Shown one piece after another: positions 10,337 to 21,304 of a DNA stretch of 64,000 nucleotides. A program made the position numbers and the translations under genes. A model generated the notes under the pieces. It searched no databases. It saw only the letters and a list, made by a program, of their open reading frames with translations, and had not been told where the DNA came from. This DNA comes from Argentina anserina (Eukaryota > Streptophyta > Magnoliopsida > Rosales > Rosaceae), in NCBI RefSeq assembly GCF_933775445.1, contig NC_065876.1, positions 20,956,001-21,020,000 of the forward strand. Direction: 5' to 3'. Each line of letters begins with the position of its first letter. Position 1 is the stretch's first letter.

Positions 10337-13110
10337 TTATTGGGAGATTGTTCATGAGGTCATTCATCAAGCTTCTCAGTCTTTTTTTCAGTCAGGTCAG
10401 CTACTGTCAGATTTAAACAAAACTCAACTAGAAACTAGATTTCGGCCAATTGGTTTATGTATTTTTTCTCATAAGATTTTTTCTAAACTTTTGGCCAATC
10501 GGTTGAAACCTCTTATGCCTCAGCTCATTTCTGACAACCAAGCGGCATTTGTTACTGGAAGACAAATTCAAGACAATATAGTAGTAGCAGATGAGTTGTT
10601 TCACCATATCAAGCTACTTACGCATGTTGGTTTAGGTGCTGTTGGTTTGAAGTTGGATATTTCAAAAGCTTATGACACTGTTGATTGGAATTTTCTTCAG
10701 GCCATTCTACTTAAGCTTGGGTTTCATCCACATTGGACTGTGTTGCTTATGAATTGTGTTAGATATGTGTCCCCTTCAATCCTTGTGAATGGGAAACCCT
10801 CTGCATTCTTCAATCATTCAAGGGGGTTGCGTCGAGGGGATCCGTTATCACCATATTTGTTCTTATTTGTGAGTGATGTTCTCTCTACTGTGGTGACAAA
10901 AGCTTGTCATGCTCTCTGGTTATATCCTTTGTCCATTACTCCTACTGCTCCGAAAGTTAGTCATTTACTGTTTGCAGATGACTCGCTGTTCTTTTTCGAA
11001 GCTACTTGGCGGAATGCTGCTAAACTCCATTCTATCATCTGCTCATATAGTGCTGCATCGGGCCAACAAATCAATTATTCGAAATCATCATTATTCTTCA
11101 ATCCTAATACATCTCCTGGTTTGCTAGCCCAAATAGCCAGATTTTTTGGAATACAGTCAGTTGAGAATCCAGGCAAGTACCTTGGTTGACCGACAATTTG
11201 GGGATGTTCTAAAGTGTCAGCTTTGTCTTATGTCAAAGAGAATGTGCATAGAAAACTTCTGGCTTGACATTCTGGTTTCCTTAATCAAGTTGGAAAAGAG
11301 ATTCTGATTAAATCTATCGCTCTTGCTGTGCCAGCTTATCCGATGATGTGTTTTAAATTTCTAAAGAGTCTTTGCTTGCAGATTGATTCTTTGTTGGCCA
11401 AATTCTGTTGGGGTAACAGAGGTGCCTCTAGTATCCATTGGAAGAGTTGGTCTTCTTTGGATTTACCTAAATCTCAAGGAGGGATGGGATTTCGTAATCT
11501 TCAGAACTTCAATCAGGCTTTATTAGCAAAGCAATGTTGGAGGATGTTGATGAATCCTTCAGCTCTCTGGATTCAATTACTTAAGGCTCGGTATTTTCCG
11601 ACGGATAGTTTTTTTTTACAAGCTCGGAGGGGTTCATCTCCTTCTTGGATTTGGAAAAGTCTCCTGTTTGGTCGTGACCTTTTGGTTCCTAAGATTGCTT
11701 ATCAAGTTGGAAATGGTGGTGATGTTCCTATCTGGAATACTAATTGGTTTCCCCATCAGATCAATTTGCGGCTGTTACCTCCATCTGGGAGTGTAATTCC
11801 TACAATGGTGGCTTCACTTATCGATCAATCTTCGTGTTCATGGAATCTTGGTTCTATTGCTCGCTTTCTGAATCCGGATCAGACTCAGGCTATTTTGAAT
11901 ATTCCTTTGGTGTCTTCGATAATTCCAGATAGATTGATCTGGCCTTTAGAGAAATCGGGGAACTATTATGTTCACCAGCATTCCTCTACTTCTTCCAATG
12001 CAGGTTCTATTTCTTCTGTTTCTCCTACTCCAATCCTTTGGAAGAAAATCTGGTCATGTCCTACTTTACCAAAAATTAAAACTCTGTGGCGAGCAACGTC
12101 TAATTGCTTAGCTACTCATGCTTTGTTATTTAGACGTCATTTAACTAGTATTCCTCTTTGCCCTATTTGTAAACAGGCTTCTGAAACTATAGAACATATC
12201 TTATTTGACTGTTCTTGGTCTAGGAGAGTTTGGTTTTTACATCCCCTTGGTTATCGTCCTCCTCTTCCTTTTTTGTGTTCTCTTAGCCACTGGTTGGTTA
12301 ATCTTCATTGTCCTTCCTCTTTCCTTGTTCATGATCAACGTATCTATCGTACTCATTTTTCTTATGTACTTCGGAACATTTGGAAACATAGATGTCTTTG
12401 TGTGTTTGAAAATGTTCCTCCAAATCCTGATTTGGTTGCTTTTCTTTCTTTTCTCTCTTCTTCTCATTTTAGTTCTCAGTCTACCTCTTCTTCCCTTCCT
12501 CCTGTTAGTTGTTCTCAAGGTCAGAGGCTTCCTCCTTTGCCATCCCAGATAAAAATAAATGTAGACGCATCTTGGACTGCTGGTGCAACTGGTTTAGTGG
12601 TAGTTGCAAGAGATTCTAATGGAGTTATTGCTCTGGGTTGGCTGAGTTCACAATGACGTCATCTTCTCTGGTCACTGAAGCTTTGGTGTTGTGTCTGGGA
12701 GTTCAATTAGCTATCCTGTTACCAGATACTCACTTTGTGTTCGAATCAGACTCTTTCCAACTGGTTAGACTTTTGTTGGATCATTCCTTGATTGCAGACT
12801 GAACCGTGGTGCCCATTCTGTCTCATATTAAAGCTCTAACAATTGCTCTTAGTTCCTTTAGCTGGGGTTGGACCAGCAGAGAATCTAACAAAGTGGCAGA
12901 CTGTGTTGCTTTGTTAGTTCGCAAGAGGGTGTGTCCAGCTGATTGGGTTCAGTTTCCACCTCCCCCCTTGGCTCAGTTACTTTCTTTAGATGGCTTGTCA
13001 GTTCCTGCTTGGAGGTTGTTTTAGTTTCTTCCCCTTTTCCTCCCTGTTTTGGGAAAGGTTTGAAGTGTTCTAATTTGTTTTCTCTTTCTCAGTTCAAAAA
13101 ATAAAATAAA
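10337..13110 (+). mobile_element. 5'-truncated L1-type LINE with 15-bp TSD
   Basis: The body runs from the end of the left target-site duplication to an A-rich tail (TTCAAAAAATAAAATAAA). The right duplication AAGTATACCTCCTTT is at 13111-13125. The left copy is split by the Copia element: AAGTATAC at 5009-5016 and TATACCTCCTTT at 10325-10336. Only the reverse transcriptase onward is present, so the 5' half was lost, as is usual for target-primed reverse transcription. Confidence 0.92.
10340..13024 (+). pseudogene. LINE ORF2 remnant: reverse transcriptase, zf-RVT and RNase H
   Basis: Translation gives reverse transcriptase blocks in order: ANRLKPLMPQLISDNQAAFV, GLKLDISKAYDTVDW, GLRRGDPLSPYLF and the catalytic FADDSLFF. 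A stop follows NPGKYLG near 11189, and another lies shortly after. The frame resumes with the linker and zf-RVT region (SGNYYV, CPTLPKIKTLWRA, CPICKQASETIEHILFDCSW). A plant-type RNase H then starts INVDASWTAGATG and breaks near 12655 and again near 12800. A small deletion is likely just before FRPIGLC. No APE endonuclease or ORF1 is present. It is a dead, truncated copy. Confidence 0.9.
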
Positions 13111-13125
13111 AAGTATACCTCCTTT

Positions 13126-14350
13126 GGTTTTTGTAAATCTACAATTTCTGTTTTACCCTTGAACAAAATGAAAGCAAAGTTTACTTTCCAAAGCAAATTT
13201 CCTACAAGAATGTCAAAATCTGTTTGAATTGGGACCAGATTTTTCTGATTACCCAGTGGACAATAAGATGGCTTGACCAAAGGATAAGGAAGGTATCCCA
13301 GAAATCTGCATGAATGGCAGAAATCCAGATTTTATGAATATGAAAAGATTTTTGAGTTCGGCGCGGGAACTCATATCCTCTGAGAAAAATCATCCAGTTG
13401 ATTTAGAATTGTCCATAGGCAAGATTCAACAGATTTGCCATTTTGAGTGAATAATAATGAAATGCAAATGCATGACTGTTTAAACACTTGGGCCATGAGA
13501 TTATATTGAGCTTCAAGAGGATCAGCCCACACATATTTTCAACACATGAGCTCAGAGCCTCAGACCAATGTTTTGTTGACTAGGAGAAATCACCTATCTG
13601 GGGTCGTAGGATTTTCTCTAGCTAGAAGAGAAGCTTGCTCCAAATAAGACTGTTACATGCTTGCCGTGAGGCTCGGGACTAAAATTTGGTTCTCAATCTT
13701 CGGCAGTTCCTATTATCTCCGTCTCTTGCTGGCCAGCCGCCAATAAAATAGAATGGATTCCGTGTTAGGAACAAAAAAAAAAAAATCCTTTCATGGATTT
13801 AGAATAAGGAAAATCAAAGGAAAACTGAGGGAAATAAACTAGATAACTTTTATTTTTAAATAATTGTGGATTGGGGGGTGATGGTGTGGTGGACTGGTGG
13901 GAAAGAGTCTGGTCGGAGGGTGTCAAATAATCGTAGAACATTTTTTTGAAATATATATATATATATATATAACGGAATTATGTAACTGATTATGACACTG
14001 GGGTTCTATGATCGTTACCTTATATAAATTAAACCCAACCACTTCAGATCCCTTGTTTGATAACCTAGAGAGAGAGAGGCCTTTTCGAATATTCCCAAGA
14101 CCCAAAACAGCCTAAACGATCTAGCAAACCATGCCAATGGGCACAGGCACAGGCACATCACAAATTCACAACTTGCTCCACATCACACGCCATTAAGTTA
14201 ATTTATCAAGATAATCCTAGTTTATAAAATTGTCCACCTGTTTGACTATTTTTGGTGAGTGCTCAGATTTCTTGTGTGGTCGGTACTGTACATAATTAGC
14301 ATTGCCTTAATAGACGGTTTCCAAAACATTACAATATCCACAAAGCAGCC
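13126..14350. other. Non-coding spacer
   Basis: No gene seen. It holds a short poly(A) near 13770 and an (AT)n microsatellite at 13951-13970. The segment from 14259 stays open in frame with the next gene but only from a GTG, and lies upstream of that gene's TATA box. Confidence 0.6.
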
Positions 14351-14358
14351 TATAAAAG
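14351..14358 (+). promoter_or_regulatory. Probable TATA box
   Basis: TATAAAAG lies 169 bp before the ATG at 14520, leaving a leader of about 140 nt. Its place supports the ATG at 14520 rather than any upstream start. Confidence 0.5.
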
Positions 14359-14519
14359 CCGAGGGACTACCTCGAACTCCTTTACATCAAAATCTAGTTC
14401 CTTACAAGTTACAACACCCCCGCCCCCTTTTTCTGGTATTTCCTTGGCACTATAGTTTTGTTTCTACATTTTTGACCACTACCCAAGTTCATTTTGCCGC
14501 GAGTTCAGTTATCAGAAAA

Positions 14520-14978
14520 ATGAACTTCACTGCAGCTGTCAGAAATTTGCTCGACCTAGTTCTGAGACTGAGCCCATTTGGTAGTCCTCATCATGATCCA
14601 GAGGCAGCGGCGCCTGATCAAGTTCCACATCGCCAGAACTTAGACTGGGCTAAGATAATTATGGTGTTTAGCTTGGCATCAGCAATTGACATAGCTCTCC
14701 TATCAGTCCAAGTTCACTTCCGCCTTCCTGCAGTCTTCTACTTTCTCGAGCTTGCCATCTTGCTTGCCTTTACTTGTTTCTTCACAAGCAAGTTAGTTCA
14801 TCCCAACTGTCCACTATTTGTTCAGGTGCTCGAGCGATGTGGCATCTTCTTTGGCGTCACTGCCTTCTTCATTTCCATCACTATTCCTTTTCCGGCTGTA
14901 TGGTTCAAATCCATAACCTGCTTCATATATGTTGTCTCATGGCTCGTGATATTCTTTTGTAATTCCTTGTCTGCTTAA
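14520..14978 (+). CDS. Small four-helix membrane protein, family copy 1 (152 aa)
   Basis: Begins MNFTAAVRNLLDLVL and ends NSLSA. A short soluble N-terminus (to about residue 48) is followed by four hydrophobic stretches: about 50-66 (AKIIMVFSLASAIDIAL), 71-92 (LPAVFYFLELAILLAFTCFF), 103-122 (GIFFGVTAFFISITIPF) and 129-147 (CFIYVVSWLVIFF). It shares LDW, EL/FI, FFGVTA, ITIP and WFK(S/C)(I/V)TCFIY with the gene at 17427, so the two are tandem duplicates. No catalytic motif is seen. I cannot name the family; it looks like a plant-specific small membrane protein. It has its own TATA box and no intron. Confidence 0.65.
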   Translation: MNFTAAVRNLLDLVLRLSPFGSPHHDPEAAAPDQVPHRQNLDWAKIIMVFSLASAIDIALLSVQVHFRLPAVFYFLELAILLAFTCFFTSKLVHPNCPLFVQVLERCGIFFGVTAFFISITIPFPAVWFKSITCFIYVVSWLVIFFCNSLSA

Positions 14979-15400
14979 TTAGAGACCTAATCATGAAAAT
15001 TAATGACTTGGCAATATTGTTATATATGCAGGCCATTCATGGTAGTCAGGAGGTTGCATGCAATTTCTCTCTTACACTGTTTCTAACGGGGGTTGATAAG
15101 GGTCTAATAATAAGGGGATATTCCAGTCATTCCACCACGATGATAACTGATCATTGTTGCATTAGCAGATCTGCCTCACTTTTTTTTTTATTATTGGAAA
15201 TTTGGAACAGATCTGGATCATTTAAGACATTGAAGTTAAATTAGATGTCAACACGACTGTATGATTAATTTAAGGAACTAAAAAGCTGCAGCCCAATGGT
15301 AGGAACTTAGGATCAGCGAAAGTAAAACATGAAGACTCGCCAGGGTAACAAATAGCAGATCCCATCCGCCCTAAATTCCACAAGTCTCTCATTTGTTCTG

Positions 15401-16226
15401 GATGGATCCTCTCCTGACCTCCTCTTTCACCTGACCTACCTGACCTAATAGGAGATGATGACACGTGGAAAAATCAGATCTGACGGCCTTCAATTTTTTC
15501 TTTTACATTTGCCCTCTCTAAATTCTCCCTTGTTTCTCTTCAAGAAGAACCTAACAGAACCAGAGAATAAGAATGTCTGATAGGCCACTTTGATGATATA
15601 TGAAATGCCTTGTTCTACTTTGATGACTTCACTTCCTCGGTTCCTCTCCAATCTTCCTCTCTCAGTTTTGAATTTTTCCTCAAAATGGCATGAAAATTGA
15701 ATATATTAAGGATCAGGCCGATCAGCAATTTGTCATGTTTGACTTGGGAGTTGAGATTAAGATTTAAGACTCATAATTTAGGGCTAGGTGTTCCATTGAT
15801 TTTCTTAGATTGACTAAATCAATCTTGTTGGTCTTAATTCAAAAATTGAATGATAGCAAATTAGCAGGGGAAGGGAAAAAAAAGAAAAGAAAGAACAACT
15901 AAATTAACCTGATTTGTCATGTTGGGGATCAAACCATTACCACAACAACCCAGATTACAATAATTGAATTCCGATCAATCCAACTAATCTATCTCAATCT
16001 CATTTTGTCATCTTCATATATTAGAATTTGATCCAATAACCAGAACAAGTCATGAACTGGAAAAAGAGCGAAGTGTTGAAGAGTGAGAACTGAGAAATAT
16101 TAAAAGAGAGATAACCATTTCAATTGTTGTACACCATCAGATCTGATTTCTCCACGTGTCATCATCTCATATTAGGTCAGCTAGATCAGGTGAAAAAGGA
16201 GGTCAGGAGAGGATCCCTGTCCACTC
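15401..16226. mobile_element. Mutator-like MITE with 9-bp TSD
   Basis: Long inverted repeats: 15401-15488 and 16130-16226 are about 90% complementary over some 85 bp (GGATCCTCTCCTGACCTCC at the outer side; CACGTGTC and CAGATCTGA further in). Direct repeats TTTGTTCTG flank it at 15392-15400 and 16227-16235. A 9-bp duplication with long terminal repeats is the Mutator/MULE signature. The 650-bp core has no transposase ORF, so it is non-autonomous. The outermost few bases of the two arms differ. Confidence 0.75.
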
Positions 16227-16235
16227 TTTGTTCTG

Positions 16236-17285
16236 TTATGAGGACATTTAACCTTTATAGAAAAATTAGCTCAATATCAAAGCAAGTATATGATACCTGG
16301 CGCAAATAGATATTGTTGTAAGAATAACAATCATAAGCGACATTCGCCAAATTAATTAACAACGATTTAATTTGAAATACGCGATCCACAACCATGAAAT
16401 GTAAATTCAATATATGATATATATATCCCAACTATATATAGAGCTATAAGATTGCATTATAAAGGTGTCAATGAAAAAGCGTGACATGAAATTTAGTGAC
16501 TAAACACATTAGACCTTCAGTCCTTCACAAGTAGCACTCTTGACTGTCTTGAGTTTCCAATTACTGCAACAAAAGTGAACTATATGGCCAAATGAAACTT
16601 TAGAATCAAACTCTAGCATACATTACGGGAAGATCGATGTGTAAAATCAGAACAAAAAGTAAGAGGGAGGTAACTTGAAGATATTGCATCCTTCAAGTTC
16701 CATATCTTCCAATTCGCTTTTCTAGTTTCCGATCATTGGTAAACATTATATCATTATACGCTATTCTTTTCCCACTACAAAGTTCGAAACTTTTTGTAAC
16801 TACCACCCTAGTGCAGTGAGAGTTTGAAACTGAGTCAAATAACAGATCACATTCATAGAAATTCTGAATAAGAATGTTCTTTTTGGCCCTGTGTTGGCAT
16901 CGAACCAATAAGTGGAGAAGTGGTAGTTTGTGAGGAAGGAGGTGATTCGGGTCACGGCTACTTATGGTGGCCCAATATTTAAACTGAAATGCCGCAGATC
17001 GAATTTCATCAATTTCTAACTGCGCCGCTGTTTTATCAGTCAAATAGTATTTAGTTTTGAGAGGTAAAATCGAAAGTTCGGAAGGGACTAGTGACTTGAA
17101 AAGAAGCTATGTCTTCTTTGAGGCTTGACTCTCTGGAGTGTCCATTGACACAACATTGCTGCTCTTTTGTCCATTACCGTCAAAACAAATTAAACTTTGT
17201 ATGCAATTAAGGTCGGTCAACTAGTCTATAATTGTATACCCTGACAGCTTCTTAAGTTCCATGTAAAGGATGTAATGAAAGACAC
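16236..17285. other. Non-coding spacer between membrane-protein genes
   Basis: AT-rich. One 116-codon minus-strand ORF (17043-16693) has no recognisable domain and no gene-like context, so it is not called. Nothing else seen. Confidence 0.55.
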
Positions 17286-17293
17286 TATAAAAA
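17286..17293 (+). promoter_or_regulatory. Probable TATA box
   Basis: TATAAAAA lies about 140 bp before the ATG at 17427, a spacing like that of the paralogue at 14351/14520. Confidence 0.45.
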
Positions 17294-17426
17294 ACATGCA
17301 GACGATGATGATTCAAGTGAATTACAACACCAACAACATAAAAGTATGCTATAATGGATTTTGAAGGCATTTGCCCTCCAAATTCTTACAAAACTTGACT
17401 GCTTGCATTCTGCAAACGATGAAGAA

Positions 17427-17798
17427 ATGGCTCAACAAGCAGCACCTAGATACCACAACCTAGACTGGCCCAATTTACTCGTCGTGTTTTGCTCGGCCTC
17501 CACCATTGAAATGGCTCTCTTATCCGCACAAATTCACTCCCAACTCCCTACAATCTTTTGCTTCATCGGACTCATCATCATAATTTCATTTACTTGCTTC
17601 TTCCTCTGCAAATCTATTCACTCCAACTTTCCAAAACCGGCTCCTGTGCTTGAGCGGCTCGCCATTTTCTTTGGAGTCACGGCAATATACTTATCCATCA
17701 CAATTCCACAAAGGGAATGGTTCAAGTGTGTCACTTGTTTCATCTACTTGCTCAGCTGGATTACAATCCTCTTTTGTAATTACTTCCATTCTAAGTAG
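17427..17798 (+). CDS. Small four-helix membrane protein, family copy 2 (123 aa)
   Basis: The ATG at 17427 gives MAQQAAPRYHNLDW; the frame is open further upstream only from TTG. Four hydrophobic segments follow the LDW motif: LLVVFCSASTIEMALL, FCFIGLIIIISFTCFFLC, AIFFGVTAIYLSITI and CFIYLLSWITILFCNY. It aligns along its whole length with the 152-aa protein at 14520, which has a longer N-terminus. Conserved positions include Asp-Trp before helix 1, FFGVTA, ITIP and WFKCVTCFIY. Function unknown. Same strand, 2.4 kb from copy 1. Confidence 0.65.
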   Translation: MAQQAAPRYHNLDWPNLLVVFCSASTIEMALLSAQIHSQLPTIFCFIGLIIIISFTCFFLCKSIHSNFPKPAPVLERLAIFFGVTAIYLSITIPQREWFKCVTCFIYLLSWITILFCNYFHSK

Positions 17799-17861
17799 TC
17801 AGGCCGGAGATATATAGAACGTCTTTGCCACTGATGTGATTATCTCCTCTTCCTCTAGTTT

Positions 17862-18108
17862 CTGTAAGAGTTCACACTAAGCTCCCTATAGTATTCTACT
17901 TTCTTGTGCTTGTTATCTAGCTTGACTTCATTTGTTACCAGGAACATACATCAGTTCAATCCAATTCAACTGCCCTCGGAAAACGCCAAGTGTGTTCAGA
18001 GTCACAGAATTCATCGAATCCATACAATTCCTTTTCGAGCTGCGTTATTCAAGTGCATTACATGTTTCATCTACGCCACGTCTCGGCTTAACTCCTATGC
18101 TTAGTAGG
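17862..18108 (+). pseudogene. Decayed third copy of the small membrane-protein family
   Basis: Pieces in several frames match the family: KLPIVFYFLVLVI (helix 2, then a stop), VFRVTEFIESIQF (the FFGVTAFFISI region, other frame) and FKCITCFIYATS (helix 4 region, third frame). No intact ORF remains. Lies 60 bp after copy 2 on the same strand. Confidence 0.6.
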
Positions 18109-18449
18109 AATATTATCACAAAAAATGAGATTAATTAAGATTATTGATCGACTTGGCAAGGTATATTAAAGAGCCACTAAACTTAGTTTTTACAGTTTGG
18201 TAGGTACGTTAATTTGAATTGTTCTTTGTTTAGTTACCACGTTATAGGCCTATTGTAAATGTGGGTTGTTATTTTTTAGGAAAGGGTATAGGAACCAGCC
18301 CAGAAAAGGCTAACCTCCACTCCCATTATTTGAATTACTACGATTGTGCACCTCCGGAGAACACTAGAGACATTACAAGAATCCTCAATAAGGACATCTC
18401 GAATAACTAGCGGAACCTCACAGAGACGAAATTCCGCTACACTACCTAC

Positions 18450-20050
18450 ACAAGCAAAAGGTAATGCTTGACCAAATATGAAAGAAAAATACACACCAAA
18501 AAATTCCGGAAAAACCTTAACTTTCGATTAACAACTGATGTTATATCAGGTTCTTTAGACTTCCACCACCTACAAAGATTAGTGTGTGTGTGACTAAAAC
18601 TCTCTGCGTATATCGATGCACATATTTTTCTACCTCAATGTAAATATGTACCTACGTATATTTTCATCTTACTGTAAGATGTCTAAATATATATCCTAGT
18701 AACTTGTAGTAGAGCCGAAACAAGAAATTAAAAGCCGAGAGTGTAATTAAAACTTCTTAGCATTTCACTTGAAGTAGATATATTTCTAACTCGCAATCGA
18801 AAATTCCTAGTTTATATTGCAACTCTTCTAAAGAAAAGATCTGAAATTTGAACCTCAGAAAGTTCATTATATAGATCAATATGATTTAACAGATTCTGAC
18901 ATCATAAAAACCATTCAGGTCAGTAAAGAAACTTGAATTAAAGAAAAACAAAAATAGGATGGTACCTGTAACAAACCTTGGTCTCTGCAGCGAAGCTGCA
19001 TAATGTAAGGACGATAATTGGAGGCATTGTAATAGTAATTCACGATCAGATTCTTGAGGAACTTGTCATAGAGCGGCGACACCTCCAGGTCATCTTCGAC
19101 GACGAAAGCGAACTCGTGCTCGGCGACACCTCCAGGTCCTGTACCTATTATGTTGTTGCGCACCCTGATCACCTGCTCTAGATCCATAATCCTCATCTTA
19201 GGTAGCATGATCAAAATTACTTTCACAAGTAAACTACTCAAATCCTCCACCTACATAAGCTTGTCCATATTCAAACATTTTATCTCCACCACTTTATCGA
19301 CTTCCACCACCACCACCACCACCACCACCATCTGAACTATCTGGAATTGCTACGCCGCCCCACACACTAGCATTATCAGAATCATTTTTCATGTCTCCAA
19401 CTTCATCAGATAATACCTTGTTTTTTATATCAATTCCAAAATCAATTGCCTTTTCTACAACGTATGAAGGAGGGTTGCCATTTTCATCATCAAGGTCAAG
19501 GAGAACACTTGTCACTGATATGATTTGACTCTCAAGAGTTAAAACTTGAACCTTCACTCCTCATCCAGATTTCTTTTACGAAAAATTAAAAATTAGCCGA
19601 TTCAGAGAATACTCTTCTAGTCTTCTTATTGATATCTATCGAGGCTTGAGGTGATTAATTAATCAAAAACTCATATCGGAGAGTCCGAGACATCTTCAAG
19701 TTGAGATTAAAAAAATGAAAATAAAATTTTTCATATATTTCTTCAAAATATCGAAGATATATCGGATATATCGTAAATTTCAGAGATATTTTATGTTATC
19801 GGAGAAATATCGCGGAAACGAAAAAAAATAACATATTGACCCCTAAGATATATCGCTTTTTTTAAAACAGAAATATCAGACGATATATCGGAAATGTCGG
19901 AGGATTTTGAACCTTGGATTCAAGTAATAGCGCCATTTTTGAAATGTTTGTGGTTTGCACAGCAAGTTTTTGCTAAAAACTTCGTAAAGTACGGGTGGAG
20001 TTGACAACACCCGACCCGCTAAAATACGGGTCAAACAAAAAATTCATTCG
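18450..20050 (-). pseudogene. Broken segmental copy of the glycosyltransferase-like gene
   Basis: 18450-19120 matches intron 1 and the end of exon 1 of the gene at 1487-4849 (around 3790-4430), including the coding block EFAFVVEDDLEVSPLYDKFL. 19916-20050 matches the start-codon region and upstream DNA (around 4830-4950; for example the shared TTTTTGCTAAAAACTTCGTA). The part of exon 1 equal to about 4432-4826 is missing and replaced by some 790 bp of unrelated DNA. The copy carries intron sequence, so it arose by DNA duplication, not retroposition. It lacks exons 2 and 3 and cannot encode the enzyme. It does not contain the LINE or Copia insertion. Confidence 0.88.
19130..19915 (-). mobile_element. 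Rearranged hAT-like fragment filling the pseudogene
   Basis: Between the two pseudogene halves. The right part (19690-19915) is rich in GATATATCGG-type motifs and ends in CCTTG, like the end of the hAT-type element at 24297. The left part carries, on the minus strand, an 87-codon ORF (19557-19294) ending in nine glycines; the next frames read FEYFTCESNFDHAT-like, which I take to be the acidic, Gly-rich tail of a plant hAT transposase (inference from memory of the family). The left border repeats 18 bp (CGGCGACACCTCCAGGTC) of the adjacent pseudogene. Confidence 0.45.
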
Positions 20051-20240
20051 TTTATTCAATTTTTTTAAAGTTTTATTCATTCGTTTTTTCGATAAAAGTG
20101 TTCATTGGTAATGAAGTTTTGAAGTTGGTAATTTTGTGGCTTTAGGTCAATATCTTTGGTCAAATTACACTTTTTGGATTGGGTTAGACTTGTATTCAAT
20201 CAATCAATGGAAAAGGAAAATTTCAATTGAGTCTCATTAC

Positions 20241-21293
20241 TTTTTTTTTAAATCAGGAAGTCAGAATAGATTGCTTGCTCATTAAATAATACAAGAAATA
20301 AAACACACATAAGGACTGACACAAAGAATTACTCTTTCAACTACTAAACACCTAGCTACACTTAAGTACTCAACAATTAAAAGTACATTCATCTTCTCAA
20401 ACAGTTTATAACTCATTAGTATAAGCATGCCTCACCCACTTAGAATATAGTAAAATGATACAACCGAATAGATGACAACATGGCCTTCATGATTCCTCTA
20501 GAATCCCTTCTGGGTCATAGAGACCCAATCCAGCCAAACAAGAACAAACTTGAGAATTAGCCCATGAGCTCGACCTGTAGTTTGGACAATCCAATATCGA
20601 AAGAAGATGTCGGCGCCGATGACCATCAATCATTGAAGACCTTACTATCACCACCTTCCAACGTGGTATTCATAACATCAGGAAATTCAGAAGCAACCAG
20701 TAGCCAATGAGCTACACCGATCGAGAAGACCCGTGGCAGAAGATCCGGCCAAAAAACAGATCTATTCAACCACCAGCAACAAGTTCTTATCATCATATCT
20801 AAGCACGATGAAAAGGGAGTCACCGAGAAGATGGTATCTAGAAACCTTTGAAATTCTAGCCAACCGATAACCTTAGTATCAACAATGTTGCCGCAATCGA
20901 GCAAAAATGCTTGCACGCTTGGAGGATCAGGCCAAGTATCACTAGATCCTCCACCATATACTTCTGATGACAAAGAAGGCGTGCCTCCGTCGCCTCCAAG
21001 AATACCATCAGAGAGCACAAAACTCCCCCATCTATCAATTTCCCACACAAAATGCAACCCAAAGATTGGATTTAAGAGAGGAGAAGGAACCCAATCCCCC
21101 ACATGCGTCCTTCCACCTTCCATTGTCGCCACCAAAAAAACAGCAACACTAGAGAGGAGAAGGAACCCCACCCCCGGGTTCTTGGAAAAAGCTTCACCGT
21201 TGCCGGCCAATTTTGGAAATTTGATCGAGGGGGATAGCCGTCGATAAAACCCTAGCAGAGCTAGAGAGGAAGAGAGCATTTTGCTATATTAGA
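20241..21293 (-). mobile_element. Poly(A)-tailed retroposed unit with 12-bp TSD
   Basis: Flanked by GAGTCTCATTAC at 20229-20240 and 21294-21305. On the minus strand it starts near TCTCTAATATAGC, holds a 217-codon ORF, and ends in a nine-A tail (TTTTTTTTT at 20241-20249). TSD plus tail means insertion by L1-type machinery. Whether it is a truncated LINE, a non-autonomous element or a retroposed mRNA cannot be settled by eye. Confidence 0.7.
20626..21279 (-). CDS. Unrecognised ORF inside the retroposed unit (217 aa)
   Basis: Starts at an ATG 14 nt from the unit's 5' end. N-terminal residues 1-52 contain a hydrophobic stretch (FLLLSSVAVFLVATM, about 38-52). The middle is Gly/Ser/Pro-rich and the C-terminal half Trp/Phe-rich (WLEFQRFLDTIFSV, RSVFWPDLLPRVFSIGVAHW). 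No domain recognised. It may be the leader ORF of a non-autonomous retroelement, or chance. Confidence 0.3.
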   Translation of the reverse strand: MLSSSLALLGFYRRLSPSIKFPKLAGNGEAFSKNPGVGFLLLSSVAVFLVATMEGGRTHVGDWVPSPLLNPIFGLHFVWEIDRWGSFVLSDGILGGDGGTPSLSSEVYGGGSSDTWPDPPSVQAFLLDCGNIVDTKVIGWLEFQRFLDTIFSVTPFSSCLDMMIRTCCWWLNRSVFWPDLLPRVFSIGVAHWLLVASEFPDVMNTTLEGGDSKVFND

Positions 21294-21304
21294 GAGTCTC
21301 ATTA

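Noticed and set aside
14259..14519. 87-residue N-terminal extension of the first small membrane protein
   Set aside because: Begins with GTG, contains the TATA box, and has no counterpart in the paralogue at 17427.
16693..17043. 116-codon minus-strand ORF
   Set aside because: No domain, no gene signals, AT-rich surroundings.
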